Positions 26,985 to 36,157 of a stretch of 64,000 nucleotides of DNA are shown here, piece by piece. Under the pieces are notes generated by a model. The model worked only from the letters and a program-made list of their open reading frames with translations. It was not told where the DNA came from and ran no database searches. A program made the translations under genes and the position numbers. How positions within the stretch are numbered: the first letter of the stretch is position 1; the number at the start of each line of letters is the position of its first letter. This DNA is from Catonella morbi ATCC 51271 (lineage in GTDB: Bacteria > Bacillota > Clostridia > Lachnospirales > Lachnospiraceae), in contig NZ_KI535366.1 in the NCBI RefSeq assembly GCF_000160035.2, positions 420,112 to 484,111 on the forward strand. The letters run 5' to 3'.

Positions 26985-28801
26985 AGATAAATACTAAATT
27001 TTTTATTTCTTTACAGATTATTTTAGTTTTACTTACAATAATCGCAATTTTCTCATCATTTGGGTTTAATATGTACCAAACAGGGCTGCCCGAAGCTTCT
27101 TACATCAAAAACGTAAAGCTGATTATAAACGGTGTCGAAAAAGATACCACACTTCCATATACTCTTACCGGCATAACCTCCGAAACTCCTGTTACTGTCA
27201 GAGCTTATATTTATCCTAAAAAAGAGGATTTCATCTATGTAAAAACCGCATATACGCCTGCAACAGTGTATACTGACGATATAGAGATTTATAAGTTCGG
27301 AAAGAAAGAAACCTATCCGTCTTTTATGAGAGATCCTGCCACTGAAGTATTTATAGCGGAACCAGCTGTACGGAACAAAAAAACTGAACTTAAAATCGAA
27401 TTTCTCTCTCCCAAAACCCGCGGCTCCATGACTATATATCCTCCGATTATAGGCTCTATCAAGTCTATATTTCAGGATAGGATAACAGAGTACAGATATA
27501 TATTTTTGCTTGCCATTGTTGAAATCGGAACAAGCATATCTCTTATTGTAATTTCCTTCATACTTAAATTTTTTGAAAAGAAAATAAGCCTTATATTTTT
27601 TTGGCTTGGCATATTTGCCCTTACATCAGGAGTTTGGGCATTTGGAGAAACCACTCTCACAGCCTTAGTAATTAAGAATCCGACTTTTCTCTACCTTTGC
27701 GCATTCCTAGGGCTTTTTACTTTAACTGTACCTCTGATACACCTTACCCTTGCATCGGTTGATTTTAAAAATCCAAAACCGCTATATATAATCTCGGCTT
27801 TTATAACTATAGCAGCCATCCTTTCTTTAATATTACAGCTTTTAGGTATATATCCTCTGTCGAGCAGTATGTATGCCTTCCATATTATTAATCCTTGTGC
27901 ACTTTCTCTTCTTTTGTTTTTCATCCTCTATGAAGCATTTAAAAATGACAGTTTACAGGCAAAAAGGTTCATCCTTCCTATAATGATTTTGGCAATTTCC
28001 GCACTTATTGAAGTTACAAACTATTATTTCAGATTTACTTACAAGCTTGCTTCATTATTTCAATACGGAATCCTGCTGTTCATTATGGTAATGGGATTTA
28101 TCATAGGCTTTTATACAAGAGATACAGCCAAAATAAAAAATGATAATGAAAAACTTACCTCAGAACTTGAATTTATAAGAATACAAATGGACGAGCAGAG
28201 AAAGTATAACGAATTGATTGCAAATAGTGAAAAAGCTCTTAAAAAACAGAGACATGACCTCCGTCACCATCTAATCACCATCAAAGAGCTTGCAGATAGC
28301 GCAAATGGTGAGCTTGACAGTTACATAAACTCGCTCATAGACAATGTTCCAAAACCACAGGAAAGATACTGCGAAAATACTGCTGTAAATGCAATCATTT
28401 CTCATTATGCTGCTATATGCAAGGATGAGAACATTACATTTACTACCAGGCTCGTTGTGCCTAATATAGAAAATACCGGCTTTAACAGTGAGCTTTCGGT
28501 AATATTTGGCAATCTGCTTGAAAATGCTACTTATGCCTGCAGGAAAACAGATAATGATAAAAGATTTATAAGAATATGCAGCGGCGTAAGATATGATACA
28601 TTTGTTATCACTATGGATAATTCTTATGACGGAAATTTTATATCTGTAGATGGGCGATTTCGTTCCACCAAAAGAGACGGTTTCGGCATAGGTCTTTCTT
28701 CTATACAGTCTGTTGCAAGAAAGTATCATGGAGATGCGAAGTTTGAGGGAAAAGGCGAATATTTTCAGTCGTCTGTATATATGAGTATAGAAGGCATATA
28801 A
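26981..28801 (+). CDS. GHKL-type sensor histidine kinase (AgrC/ComD-like)
   Basis: A 606-residue membrane kinase. It starts with a transmembrane helix (about 8-28), an extracellular segment of about 140 residues rich in beta-strands, then about seven transmembrane helices (about 170-385), a short coiled coil and a kinase domain. The phospho-acceptor is His425 in KQRHDLRHHL, and a GHKL ATPase domain follows with an N-box NLLENATYAC (about 510) and G-box FGIGL. The start is TTG at 26981, overlapping the regulator stop by four bases (TTGA) with AAGGGGG upstream. The 7TMR-DISM-like layout suggests a ligand-sensing role; no peptide gene is adjacent. Confidence 0.93.
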   Translation: MKINTKFFISLQIILVLLTIIAIFSSFGFNMYQTGLPEASYIKNVKLIINGVEKDTTLPYTLTGITSETPVTVRAYIYPKKEDFIYVKTAYTPATVYTDDIEIYKFGKKETYPSFMRDPATEVFIAEPAVRNKKTELKIEFLSPKTRGSMTIYPPIIGSIKSIFQDRITEYRYIFLLAIVEIGTSISLIVISFILKFFEKKISLIFFWLGIFALTSGVWAFGETTLTALVIKNPTFLYLCAFLGLFTLTVPLIHLTLASVDFKNPKPLYIISAFITIAAILSLILQLLGIYPLSSSMYAFHIINPCALSLLLFFILYEAFKNDSLQAKRFILPIMILAISALIEVTNYYFRFTYKLASLFQYGILLFIMVMGFIIGFYTRDTAKIKNDNEKLTSELEFIRIQMDEQRKYNELIANSEKALKKQRHDLRHHLITIKELADSANGELDSYINSLIDNVPKPQERYCENTAVNAIISHYAAICKDENITFTTRLVVPNIENTGFNSELSVIFGNLLENATYACRKTDNDKRFIRICSGVRYDTFVITMDNSYDGNFISVDGRFRSTKRDGFGIGLSSIQSVARKYHGDAKFEGKGEYFQSSVYMSIEGI

Positions 28802-28810
28802 AAATGATTA

Positions 28811-28908
28811 GGGACTGTTGCATTAAGAATGAAATACTCAAAATACAGTGATAATTTGATGACAAATTTACTATTTCTTGTTGTACTTTTACTTATTGCG
28901 ACAGCCCC
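28811..28908. mobile_element. 98-bp MITE-like element or IS remnant
   Basis: Imperfect terminal inverted repeats: GGGACTGTTGCATTAAG at the left end and GGGGCTGTCGCAATAAG (reverse strand) at the right end, 13 of 17 bases equal. It holds no gene. The termini resemble those of IS1182-type elements in Firmicutes (from memory). No target duplication is obvious. It sits between convergent kinase and MoxR genes, so its folded form could also end transcription. Confidence 0.5.
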
Positions 28909-28944
28909 ACTGATATAGGATTGCTCCGGTTTCTTGCAAATATA

Positions 28945-30459
28945 TTACTGCTCATCTCTTATTTCACTCATCAGCTTATCCCTTGTTGCAGAAGTTTTGA
29001 GCAGCTTGCCATATTTCTTTATATCCACACTTGAATGTTCTCTTATAAAGTTCATACTGTAATAATTGGTTTCAAGTTCCGAGATAAAATAAACCATCTC
29101 TGAGCCTGAAGCTACAACAAGTTCCTCACTGTCATCAGCAGGGGTAAAATATCTCTCCATAAAATTGACCGCATTTGAAAGTGCCTTTTCTGCCTTTTCC
29201 GTGGTTTCAAGCACCGTTTTCTTTTCCCTTGCAAAAAATGCTGACATTTCACCTGCAAAAACTTCCTCATCAATACCTTCGCCAAGCTTTATAAGTTCAG
29301 CAAGCTTACTTATTGTCTTAACATATATTTTGTCCCGCACTTTGTCTAAGGCTCTTCCAAGAGTCAGTTTTTCATATTCTTTTCTTTCATTATCGTAAAG
29401 CTCACATACAGTTCTGTATCCCTCTTCTTCCTTAGCCTTCTTAAGTACATTAAACAAACGTTTAATATATTCTTCTTCTCTGTAAGTCTTTATAAAATAA
29501 TTATTAAGTCCCGAAAGCATCATAGAAACCACGCTTATCTTCTCATCAAAGCCCGCACCTTCATAACCCGGAAGTTCTGCACCTATATCTCCGTTTTCCA
29601 GTATATCTTTAATCCTGTATTTATTCTCATACTTACGGTAAAGTTCAAGGAAATTAACAAAGTCTACAGCTATCCTCTTATCCTTTATAAACTCAAGAGC
29701 CACCTCATTAGTTATTTCAAAGCCTTTTCTTTCATAACCCCGGAGAAGCACAGAAAAATCTTCCCAGCCTCTTGGTGTAACTATGCGTTTTCCTTCTACA
29801 GTTGTCTCCATATGATAAAAATTTTCTTTTTTAATCTCTAAGAAGCTCATAATCGCAGGATGTACCCCCTGCTTTATTGCATAGTTCTTCCATACGCTGT
29901 ATTCTGCTTCTATGGTTATCTGCCTTATTCTGTCCAAGGTTACAGTATCAAATTCTCTCACAGACTTGTTATAACCTGCAGGATTGCCTGCCGTAACTAT
30001 AATCCAGCCCTTTGGCACACTGAAATTACCAAACTTTTTTTCCTGTAAAAACTGAAGCATCATAGGTGCAAGGGTTTCAGACACACAGTTTATTTCATCA
30101 AGGAACAGGATTCCTTCTCTGATTCCGGTCTGTTCTATACTCTCATAAATGCTTGCTATAATCTCACTCATAGTGTATTCGGTAGTAGAATACATTTTCC
30201 CGTCATACTCTCTTTCCTTAATAAAAGGAAGTCCCACCGCACTCTGCCTTGTATGATGGGTAATAGTATAAGAAACCAGCGCAACCCCTTCTTCTGCCGC
30301 CACCTGCTCCATAATGGCAGTCTTTCCCACTCCCGGAGGTCCTACCAAAAATAACGGACGCTGCTTCACCCTCGGAAGCAGATAGTTTCCCATCTCATCC
30401 TTTTCCAAATATAATGCCAAAGTACGCTTTATTTCTGTCTTTGCTGCTTCTATATTCAT
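28945..30459 (-). CDS. MoxR-type AAA+ ATPase
   Basis: A 504-residue AAA+ ATPase of the MoxR/RavA clade. Walker A GPPGVGKT is at residues 40-47, Walker B GILFLDEINCV at about 117-127, followed by the sensor-1 strand WIIVTAGNPAGYN and an Arg-finger candidate in TLDRIRQ. The C-terminal about 230 residues are helical and unlike RavA. It is the last gene of a six-gene operon, directly after a VWA protein; MoxR ATPases work with VWA partners to assemble or load metals into other proteins (known for RavA-ViaA and MoxR-like systems). Its substrate here is unknown. Confidence 0.92.
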   Translation of the reverse strand: MNIEAAKTEIKRTLALYLEKDEMGNYLLPRVKQRPLFLVGPPGVGKTAIMEQVAAEEGVALVSYTITHHTRQSAVGLPFIKEREYDGKMYSTTEYTMSEIIASIYESIEQTGIREGILFLDEINCVSETLAPMMLQFLQEKKFGNFSVPKGWIIVTAGNPAGYNKSVREFDTVTLDRIRQITIEAEYSVWKNYAIKQGVHPAIMSFLEIKKENFYHMETTVEGKRIVTPRGWEDFSVLLRGYERKGFEITNEVALEFIKDKRIAVDFVNFLELYRKYENKYRIKDILENGDIGAELPGYEGAGFDEKISVVSMMLSGLNNYFIKTYREEEYIKRLFNVLKKAKEEEGYRTVCELYDNERKEYEKLTLGRALDKVRDKIYVKTISKLAELIKLGEGIDEEVFAGEMSAFFAREKKTVLETTEKAEKALSNAVNFMERYFTPADDSEELVVASGSEMVYFISELETNYYSMNFIREHSSVDIKKYGKLLKTSATRDKLMSEIRDEQ

Positions 30460-30477
30460 GTCTTTACCTTTCTAAAA

Positions 30478-31806
30478 TTAAACATTTACAACCAAATGCA
30501 TAGCCCAAACCGGAAATTCTGTACTTAAATAAGGCAGTTTTCCATCAGGATAAGCAGTTTCCGGAAAAACAAAGACCACATCATATTCAGGCTTCATTTC
30601 AGGATAAGTTCCATATCCGTCCGTAAAATAAATCAATCCCGAAGGCTTGCTCATCCTCTCTGCTTTTACTTCCTCAGCTATATAGCTAAAAGCTACCCTA
30701 AAATCCGTACCGCCACGCCCGATTATTTCAAACTCCCTAATATACAGCTCTAATTCATCTTTGCTCTTCAGTACCTTCACATCCTGAATCTGATTATCAC
30801 ACTGAATTATCACGCATTGTTTGGTTATGCCAAAGTCTTCCCCTGTACTTTCTTCGGTAAGAATATTAACAGTTTCTTCTAAAAAACCTGTAACAATCTC
30901 CCTGCTTACCGAGCCGGAGGTATCTATTACAACCACAAAATTTTTAACCGCTTCAGAAACCCTGTACTCCGGCTCCTCTATAAGCGGCATATTGCCGTAA
31001 AGTCTCAGCCCATAATTATAAAAACCATAATCAAATGTTTCAAAATCCAGCTTAATTTCTTCAACAGGCTCTTTAAATTTCCTTAAAAAGTCTGTATAAG
31101 ATACTTTTTCTCTGTTTTTGGTCACAAGGCTTTGATAAAGTTTTGTATTTTCAATACCTATACTTCTTGAATAAGTTTCAATCTCGGTCTGAATCTTTGT
31201 ACTTACATCCTTCCAAAGTTCCTCTTCTCGTGCATTTTCTTCTTTTTTATCTTTATCGGTTTTATTTTCATCATTATTTTTACCAGTCCAAAGTGAATGG
31301 TCATCCACCTTATAAAAATTTTCAAGAGCAAGTATATCTTCTTTGTTTTTCTTCAAATAATCGTAAATGTATTCAGCTGAAAATATCTTGCATTCCCTTG
31401 CTATCCTTGCTGTAGCTTCTTCTTTAAGCGGGGGAACGACCATTTCCACACTTGCAACCCCCATCTCATCTATAATGCCCTCTACCATAATATCTGCGGC
31501 TAAGTTCCATATATCCTCATCTCTGCCTTCCCTTCTGTACATATGTCCAAACAGGCAATGAAGTACACTATGAAGATAAGCCCTGTTTATAAGCAAAGGA
31601 TTCTCCATATATTTCTCAGCCGAAAGCATAGGCACAAAATACAGCTTTCCCCCATCTGTAGCAAGAAAGTCTACCCTCAGGTCAGGCACTATGGTCAGTC
31701 CGTCAAGTGCAGGATAAAGATAACGCATAGACAGATACAACTCATTTTTAGCTGCATTAAATATCTTAAGTCCAAGATTTTCCCATTCCTTATTGCTTCT
31801 TCCCAT
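30478..31806 (-). CDS. VWA-like protein with degenerate metallopeptidase site (DUF2201-type)
   Basis: A 442-residue protein. The N-terminal domain (about 1-150) resembles the DUF2201 putative metallopeptidase, but the expected HExxH reads HSVLH at residues 79-83, so the catalytic Glu is replaced by Ser. The C-terminal VWA domain has the metal-adhesion motif DTSGSVS near residue 294 and the later RGGTDFRVAF and FTDGYG motifs, so metal-dependent protein binding should be intact. A charged Lys/Asp/Glu linker (about 170-200) joins the parts. It starts 18 bases before the MoxR gene, its predicted partner. Probably a non-enzymatic adaptor. Confidence 0.88.
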   Translation of the reverse strand: MGRSNKEWENLGLKIFNAAKNELYLSMRYLYPALDGLTIVPDLRVDFLATDGGKLYFVPMLSAEKYMENPLLINRAYLHSVLHCLFGHMYRREGRDEDIWNLAADIMVEGIIDEMGVASVEMVVPPLKEEATARIARECKIFSAEYIYDYLKKNKEDILALENFYKVDDHSLWTGKNNDENKTDKDKKEENAREEELWKDVSTKIQTEIETYSRSIGIENTKLYQSLVTKNREKVSYTDFLRKFKEPVEEIKLDFETFDYGFYNYGLRLYGNMPLIEEPEYRVSEAVKNFVVVIDTSGSVSREIVTGFLEETVNILTEESTGEDFGITKQCVIIQCDNQIQDVKVLKSKDELELYIREFEIIGRGGTDFRVAFSYIAEEVKAERMSKPSGLIYFTDGYGTYPEMKPEYDVVFVFPETAYPDGKLPYLSTEFPVWAMHLVVNV

Positions 31807-31807
31807 T

Positions 31808-32647
31808 TTAAATTTCCATATCCATTATGCTTGTTTTCTTAAAATTTTTATTCCTGTAATCAATCATTATATTAACACCTTCCGCAAAATCATTTTCACA
31901 GAAGAAATCGGCAGCCTCATCCGCAGCTTCTTTAGTATCAAATATTCCCGCATTTATATAGGCTGTAACCGAAGCACTGTCTCTGTTAAGTGCAACCTCA
32001 GTTAATAGAGCTTTCTTATTATTTATAAGAAATTCAAGATATTCCGCTCTTTTTTCTTCTTTTAACTCTACCGGATAAATAAGTCTGGCCTTACAGACCT
32101 CAACCGCTTCATTTAACTCCATAGAATATTTTTGAATGGTAAACTGGGTATCATATTTCACATAATCAATGCCTTCCCTGCTCACACATTCCCTATAATT
32201 CATTCCCGCTCCGTGCATAATCTCAGCCACTATCTTGGCTCCCACATTATCTTGGAATTCCGGTTGAAAATGCGGGAAAAAAAGTTCATTCCCATATACT
32301 GAAACCGTCACGCTTTTTGACATGGCAAAAAGTATCTCCTTAAGCCCTCTAAGACTGCCACCTGCCCTTTTTACTTCTATATAATCAAGTTTACCGCAAT
32401 TACGAAATGCCCCGTCTCCAAAGCTTGCTACTTTATCAAAAAATGTAAACTTCAATAGATTTCTACAGTTGTAGAAAGCATTATTTCCTACTTCTTCTAC
32501 ATTTTCAGGCAGATTTACCTCTGTAAGCTCCCTGTGTTCCTTAAATGCATAAGCAGCTACCTTAGTCACTTCACCCTCGCCTTCATAGAGAGCCTCATTA
32601 AGTTCTGCCACATTGTAGGCACTTCCCAAATATTTATTTAATATCAT
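31808..32647 (-). CDS. BspA-like leucine-rich-repeat protein, cytoplasmic
   Basis: A 279-residue protein. Residues about 20-110 hold leucine-rich repeats of the LRR_5/BspA type (KVAAYAFKEHRELTEVNLPENVEEVGNNAF, cut here for length). The remaining residues are mixed helices without a known motif. No signal peptide, so unlike surface BspA proteins it should stay inside. Its stop lies one base before the VWA gene start, and its ATG overlaps the membrane-protein gene by four bases. It may act as a recognition subunit of the MoxR/VWA/J-domain module, by inference. Confidence 0.8.
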   Translation of the reverse strand: MILNKYLGSAYNVAELNEALYEGEGEVTKVAAYAFKEHRELTEVNLPENVEEVGNNAFYNCRNLLKFTFFDKVASFGDGAFRNCGKLDYIEVKRAGGSLRGLKEILFAMSKSVTVSVYGNELFFPHFQPEFQDNVGAKIVAEIMHGAGMNYRECVSREGIDYVKYDTQFTIQKYSMELNEAVEVCKARLIYPVELKEEKRAEYLEFLINNKKALLTEVALNRDSASVTAYINAGIFDTKEAADEAADFFCENDFAEGVNIMIDYRNKNFKKTSIMDMEI

Positions 32648-33180
32648 ATCAAACCTTTAATCCTGTTCCATATCCCTATCTGAAATGCATCATAGGCTCT
32701 ATCTCCTATAAACCATGCCGGCTGGATTGCCGCTATCCCTATCAGTATCCATTTTATATCTGTCTGTGTTAAAAATAACTGAGGAAATATTAATATCATA
32801 GGGATGGTAAGCAGGTTAAACACAATGAGCTTTGAGAAAATATATACCAGATTAGTCTTTTTAATATCTTTAATTTCTCTTTTTGCAAGCAATTCCCATA
32901 TACCTTCCCTTGCGAATATATAAATTTCCACCACTGCATAAGTTATTATTTTAATTTTATCCGGAGCTATAAAAAAAACAAGTGCTAAAGAAGATACAAT
33001 ATAGGCGGCTCCCATTTTAAATCCGGATTCCCTGATTACTATTCCCGCAAAAAATCCTGACAGACTCAGTAAAAAAAGCGTACTCATTCCGAATACGCCT
33101 TCAAGCAGAATTAAAACCATCGAAATTGCAAGGCAAAGTCCCGCATACACTAATTCTTTCACATTTACATGCATGAACAC
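32644..33180 (-). CDS. Five-helix membrane protein of unknown function
   Basis: A 178-residue protein with about five transmembrane helices spaced evenly from residue 5 to about 165. A GTG at 33180, six bases after GGAGG, is the likeliest start; ATGs at 33174 and 33198 are alternatives. It overlaps the J-domain gene upstream by 16 bases and the leucine-rich-repeat gene by four. No known family is recognised. It may anchor the operon's soluble components at the membrane. Confidence 0.72.
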   Translation of the reverse strand: MFMHVNVKELVYAGLCLAISMVLILLEGVFGMSTLFLLSLSGFFAGIVIRESGFKMGAAYIVSSLALVFFIAPDKIKIITYAVVEIYIFAREGIWELLAKREIKDIKKTNLVYIFSKLIVFNLLTIPMILIFPQLFLTQTDIKWILIGIAAIQPAWFIGDRAYDAFQIGIWNRIKGLI

Positions 33181-33824
33181 AAATCTCCTCCCATACATTC
33201 ACAAAGTGTATCTGCACACCAGAGGTTACAGAGCATATTTGTAGCATCATCTAAGGTGCTTCTCCCACCTCTGTAATTATTTCTTACAGTTGTATATCTG
33301 TTACTTTGAAAACTTAACTGATTTACCAGATTCTGATAGTCCATATTTCCGGGCTCCATAGCTACTGCAGTCTTTGCAAATTCTATGCCACGCATAGTAT
33401 TTCCGAGTCCTACCTGGGCAATCGCACTGAAGTAATACCATCTGGCATTTCTGTCCCTCATACCTTCAAGGATTCTGAGTGCCTGACTGTAAGCTCTTCT
33501 GTTAAGAAGATAATAGACCTCAGCCATTTCACCGGTATCACCACCGTAATAATTTGTATTGTTATACGAATTATTATATGAGCTCCTATTGTCATATGTA
33601 TCAGTTCTGTTATATGAATCGGAATAGCTATGTCCACTGTTTCTTTCTTTCATAATAGTGTCGTAAGCTTCCTGAACCTGCTTAAATTTCTCCTCTGCAA
33701 GTGAAGCAAGCGGATTACCTGCATAAGAATCGGGATGATACTTCCTGCTAAGCTCTCTGTAAGCTTTCTTTATCTCTTCAAGATCGGCATTACTTGATAT
33801 GCCAAGTACCTCATACGGATTCAT
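33165..33824 (-). CDS. J-domain (DnaJ-like) protein
   Basis: A 219-residue protein. The J domain is at residues 1-60 with the invariant HPD at 30-32 (YHPDSY). An Asn/Ser/Tyr-rich linker (about 62-95) follows, then a helical TPR-like pair (about 100-175; [20 protein letters not shown]) and a Cys-rich end (six Cys in the last 25 residues, e.g. [21 protein letters not shown]). J domains stimulate Hsp70 ATPases. It lacks the Gly/Phe and zinc-finger regions of housekeeping DnaJ, so it is a specialised co-chaperone. It overlaps the DUF5685 gene by 14 bases. Confidence 0.9.
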   Translation of the reverse strand: MNPYEVLGISSNADLEEIKKAYRELSRKYHPDSYAGNPLASLAEEKFKQVQEAYDTIMKERNSGHSYSDSYNRTDTYDNRSSYNNSYNNTNYYGGDTGEMAEVYYLLNRRAYSQALRILEGMRDRNARWYYFSAIAQVGLGNTMRGIEFAKTAVAMEPGNMDYQNLVNQLSFQSNRYTTVRNNYRGGRSTLDDATNMLCNLWCADTLCECMGGDLCSCM

Positions 33825-34638
33825 TTATCTCTCCTCCTGTCTCAAACTTTGACCAAACTCCATCATACAATATATTTCTTAAAATGTCGATATCCTTTAT
33901 AAGCGGCAGTCTTTCAAATGCAGCCGCACACTCGCCAAGCGTAATTTCAAGCATAGTTCTTACATTTTCTTTAAAATTATCTTCTTTGTAAATATTCCTA
34001 AAAGGGTTATAATTTCCCCTCTTCACATCTTCTTTAACATCTTCATAGGCATCCATTATATAGATGAATTTCCCTATAAAAAATCCGATTCTCCTTAAAT
34101 CTTCTTCCCAGTTATCTTTTTCATATACAAAAATCTCAGCCATCAGCCTTCCGAAAGTCCCTGCCACTTCTTCAATATCTTCACAAGCCTCTGCTTCAAG
34201 CCTGCTAAGTTCTCCCAGTTCTTTTTTTATAACTTTAACCTGTCTTTCGTATTTATCCGCTGCCTTTTTATATGAATGTTTAAATGCCAACAGCCCTGCT
34301 GCCGCCTTAAGCTTCTTTTCATCTTTATAATCATCGGCAAAATGTTCATAAGCCAAAATTATATTCATATCAGCTGCATACTCGCTGAATTTATTTGTAA
34401 TTACGAGGCTTTTACGGAGAGGATGTACCATACAGCGTTTATTTTTTATTATAATCTCCGGCTCATAAAGCGAAGTTAAAAGTACTATCAGAAATGTCAT
34501 ATCATAGGAAAGCGAAAATCTTCCTCTGACACCATACCTTTCTCCCAGAGTCTCACAGAGTCCGCAGTAAAACCCCTTAAACTCGTAAAACTCTTTCATT
34601 TTCAACTCCATTTTATTAACATTTACATATCCGTACAT
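33811..34638 (-). CDS. DUF5685-type protein
   Basis: A 275-residue protein with paired cysteines near the start ([10 protein letters not shown], Cys25 and Cys28) and a third Cys with His in CMVHPLRK (about 69-72), a possible metal site. The middle is helical and charged; an Asp-rich helix [18 protein letters not shown] (about 205-222) recalls the metal-binding Asp motifs of prenyl-diphosphate-type folds, but the match is loose. Family DUF5685 is assigned from memory; its members commonly sit next to J-domain genes in Lachnospiraceae. It is the first gene of the six-gene operon, with GGAGGG only two bases before the ATG. Confidence 0.75.
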   Translation of the reverse strand: MYGYVNVNKMELKMKEFYEFKGFYCGLCETLGERYGVRGRFSLSYDMTFLIVLLTSLYEPEIIIKNKRCMVHPLRKSLVITNKFSEYAADMNIILAYEHFADDYKDEKKLKAAAGLLAFKHSYKKAADKYERQVKVIKKELGELSRLEAEACEDIEEVAGTFGRLMAEIFVYEKDNWEEDLRRIGFFIGKFIYIMDAYEDVKEDVKRGNYNPFRNIYKEDNFKENVRTMLEITLGECAAAFERLPLIKDIDILRNILYDGVWSKFETGGEINESV

Positions 34639-34686
34639 ATCCCTCCAAATTACAAATAAAAAATCTCCGAATTAACCGACAAGATA

Positions 34687-34715
34687 AGATTAACCCTAAT
34701 ATCCATCAATGTCAA
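34687..34715 (-). promoter_or_regulatory. Promoter of the DUF5685-to-MoxR operon
   Basis: TTGACA (34710-34715), 17-base spacer, TAATCT (34687-34692) on the minus strand, about 50 bases before the start. The flanks hold a CGGAGA / TCTCCG pair (34664-34669 with 34722-34727) that could form a long-loop hairpin in the leader. Confidence 0.5.
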
Positions 34716-34765
34716 TTAAAACGGAGAAATTTTATTCTTAAGAAATACTTACAAGTACTTACCGC

Positions 34766-36052
34766 TTACTTCTTAGGCACAAGTTTTTCCTTGCCCCCCA
34801 TATAAGGTCTTAAAACTTCAGGAATATTTACACTTCCATCTTCATTTAAGTTATTTTCGAGAAAAGCTATAAGCATACGAGGAGGTGCCGCAACTGTATT
34901 GTTAAGGGTTGTTGCAAAATAATTACCATTCTTATTGCGTACTCTTATACGAAGTCTCCTTGCCTGTGCATCGCCGAGGTTTGAACAGCTTCCTACTTCA
35001 AAATACTTCTGCTGTCTTGGGCTCCAAGCTTCCACATCGACAGATTTTACCTTAAGATCAGCAAGATCACCTGAACAGCACTCTAAGGTTCTTACAGGAA
35101 TATCAAGGCTTCTAAAAAGGTCTACTGTATTCTGCCACATTTTATCGTACCATTTCATAGCTTCTTCAGGCTTACATACTACTATCATTTCCTGTTTTTC
35201 AAACTGATGTATACGATAAACTCCTCTTTCTTCTATACCGTGCGCACCTTTTTCTTTTCTAAAGCAAGGTGAATAACTGGTAAATTTCTGAGGAAGGCTC
35301 TCCTCATCAAGCATCCGGTCAATAAAACGACCTATCATAGAATGCTCACTGGTTCCGATAAGATAAAGATCCTCACCTTCAATCTTATACATCATAGCGT
35401 CCATTTCAGCAAAGCTCATAACTCCCGTAACTACATCACTTCTAATCATAAAAGGAGGTACACAGTAGGTAAAGCCCCTGTCTATCATAAAGTCTCTTGC
35501 ATAGCTAAGTACAGCAGAATGAAGTCTCGCGATATCTCCCATAAGATAATAGAAACCGTTACCCGCAACCCTGCCTGCACTTTCAAGATCTATACCGTTA
35601 AAGCTTTCCATAATCTGGGTATGATAAGGAATTTCGAAATCGGGCACCTTAGGCTCACCAAACTTCTGAACTTCTACATTCTGTGAGTCATCCCTGCCTA
35701 TCGGAACACTTGCATCAATTATGTTAGGTATGGTCATCATGATCTTCTTGATTTTCTCATCAAGTTCAGCCTGTTCCTTTTCCATGGCCTCAAGCTCTTT
35801 TGCATCAGCACTGACCCTTCTCTTAAGCTCCTCTGCTTCATCCTTCATACCCTGTGCCATACAAGCTCCGATTTGCTTGCTCAGTTTGTTTTTTTCTGCA
35901 CGAAGAATATCACCCTTGGTTTTTAACTCCCTGCTTTTTTCATCAAGCTCTATTACTTCATTCACCAAAGGAAGCTTATCATCCTGAAACTTATTTCTTA
36001 TGTTCTGTTTTACTGCGTCCGGGTTTTCTCTGACGAATCTGATATCTAACAT
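34766..36052 (-). CDS. serS: Seryl-tRNA synthetase
   Basis: A 428-residue class II synthetase charging tRNA-Ser (and tRNA-Sec where present) with serine. The N-terminal coiled-coil arm (about 30-105) binds the tRNA long arm. Motif 2 (SPCFRKEKGAHG) and motif 3 (NNTVAAPPRMLIAFLENN) are present, as is the serine-binding TSEHSM segment. Length is normal. It is downstream of mecA on the same strand with a 105-base gap that contains an inverted repeat. No T-box leader was recognised in that gap. Confidence 0.97.
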   Translation of the reverse strand: MLDIRFVRENPDAVKQNIRNKFQDDKLPLVNEVIELDEKSRELKTKGDILRAEKNKLSKQIGACMAQGMKDEAEELKRRVSADAKELEAMEKEQAELDEKIKKIMMTIPNIIDASVPIGRDDSQNVEVQKFGEPKVPDFEIPYHTQIMESFNGIDLESAGRVAGNGFYYLMGDIARLHSAVLSYARDFMIDRGFTYCVPPFMIRSDVVTGVMSFAEMDAMMYKIEGEDLYLIGTSEHSMIGRFIDRMLDEESLPQKFTSYSPCFRKEKGAHGIEERGVYRIHQFEKQEMIVVCKPEEAMKWYDKMWQNTVDLFRSLDIPVRTLECCSGDLADLKVKSVDVEAWSPRQQKYFEVGSCSNLGDAQARRLRIRVRNKNGNYFATTLNNTVAAPPRMLIAFLENNLNEDGSVNIPEVLRPYMGGKEKLVPKK

Positions 36053-36091
36053 AATGTCTCTCCTATATTGTTTATTTTTTGTAAATACAGC

Positions 36092-36147
36092 TCAAAAGAC
36101 TATAAACCCTCTTACAAGCAAGCTTGCACAGGGCTTAAGTCTTTTGA
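36092..36147. repeat. Inverted repeat between mecA and serS
   Basis: TCAAAAGACT (36092-36101) pairs perfectly with AGTCTTTTGA (36138-36147); the loop contains the palindrome GCAAGCTTGC. On the minus strand it follows the mecA stop by ten bases, so it is probably a terminator or processing hairpin, though no long T run follows. Confidence 0.55.
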
Positions 36148-36157
36148 CTCTTATATT

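Noticed and set aside
28802-28944. Short coding gene after the kinase
   Set aside because: The sequence is better explained as a MITE-like unit with terminal inverted repeats.
36053-36157. T-box leader before serS
   Set aside because: The gap is only 105 bases and lacks the conserved T-box sequence and the specifier-loop layout.
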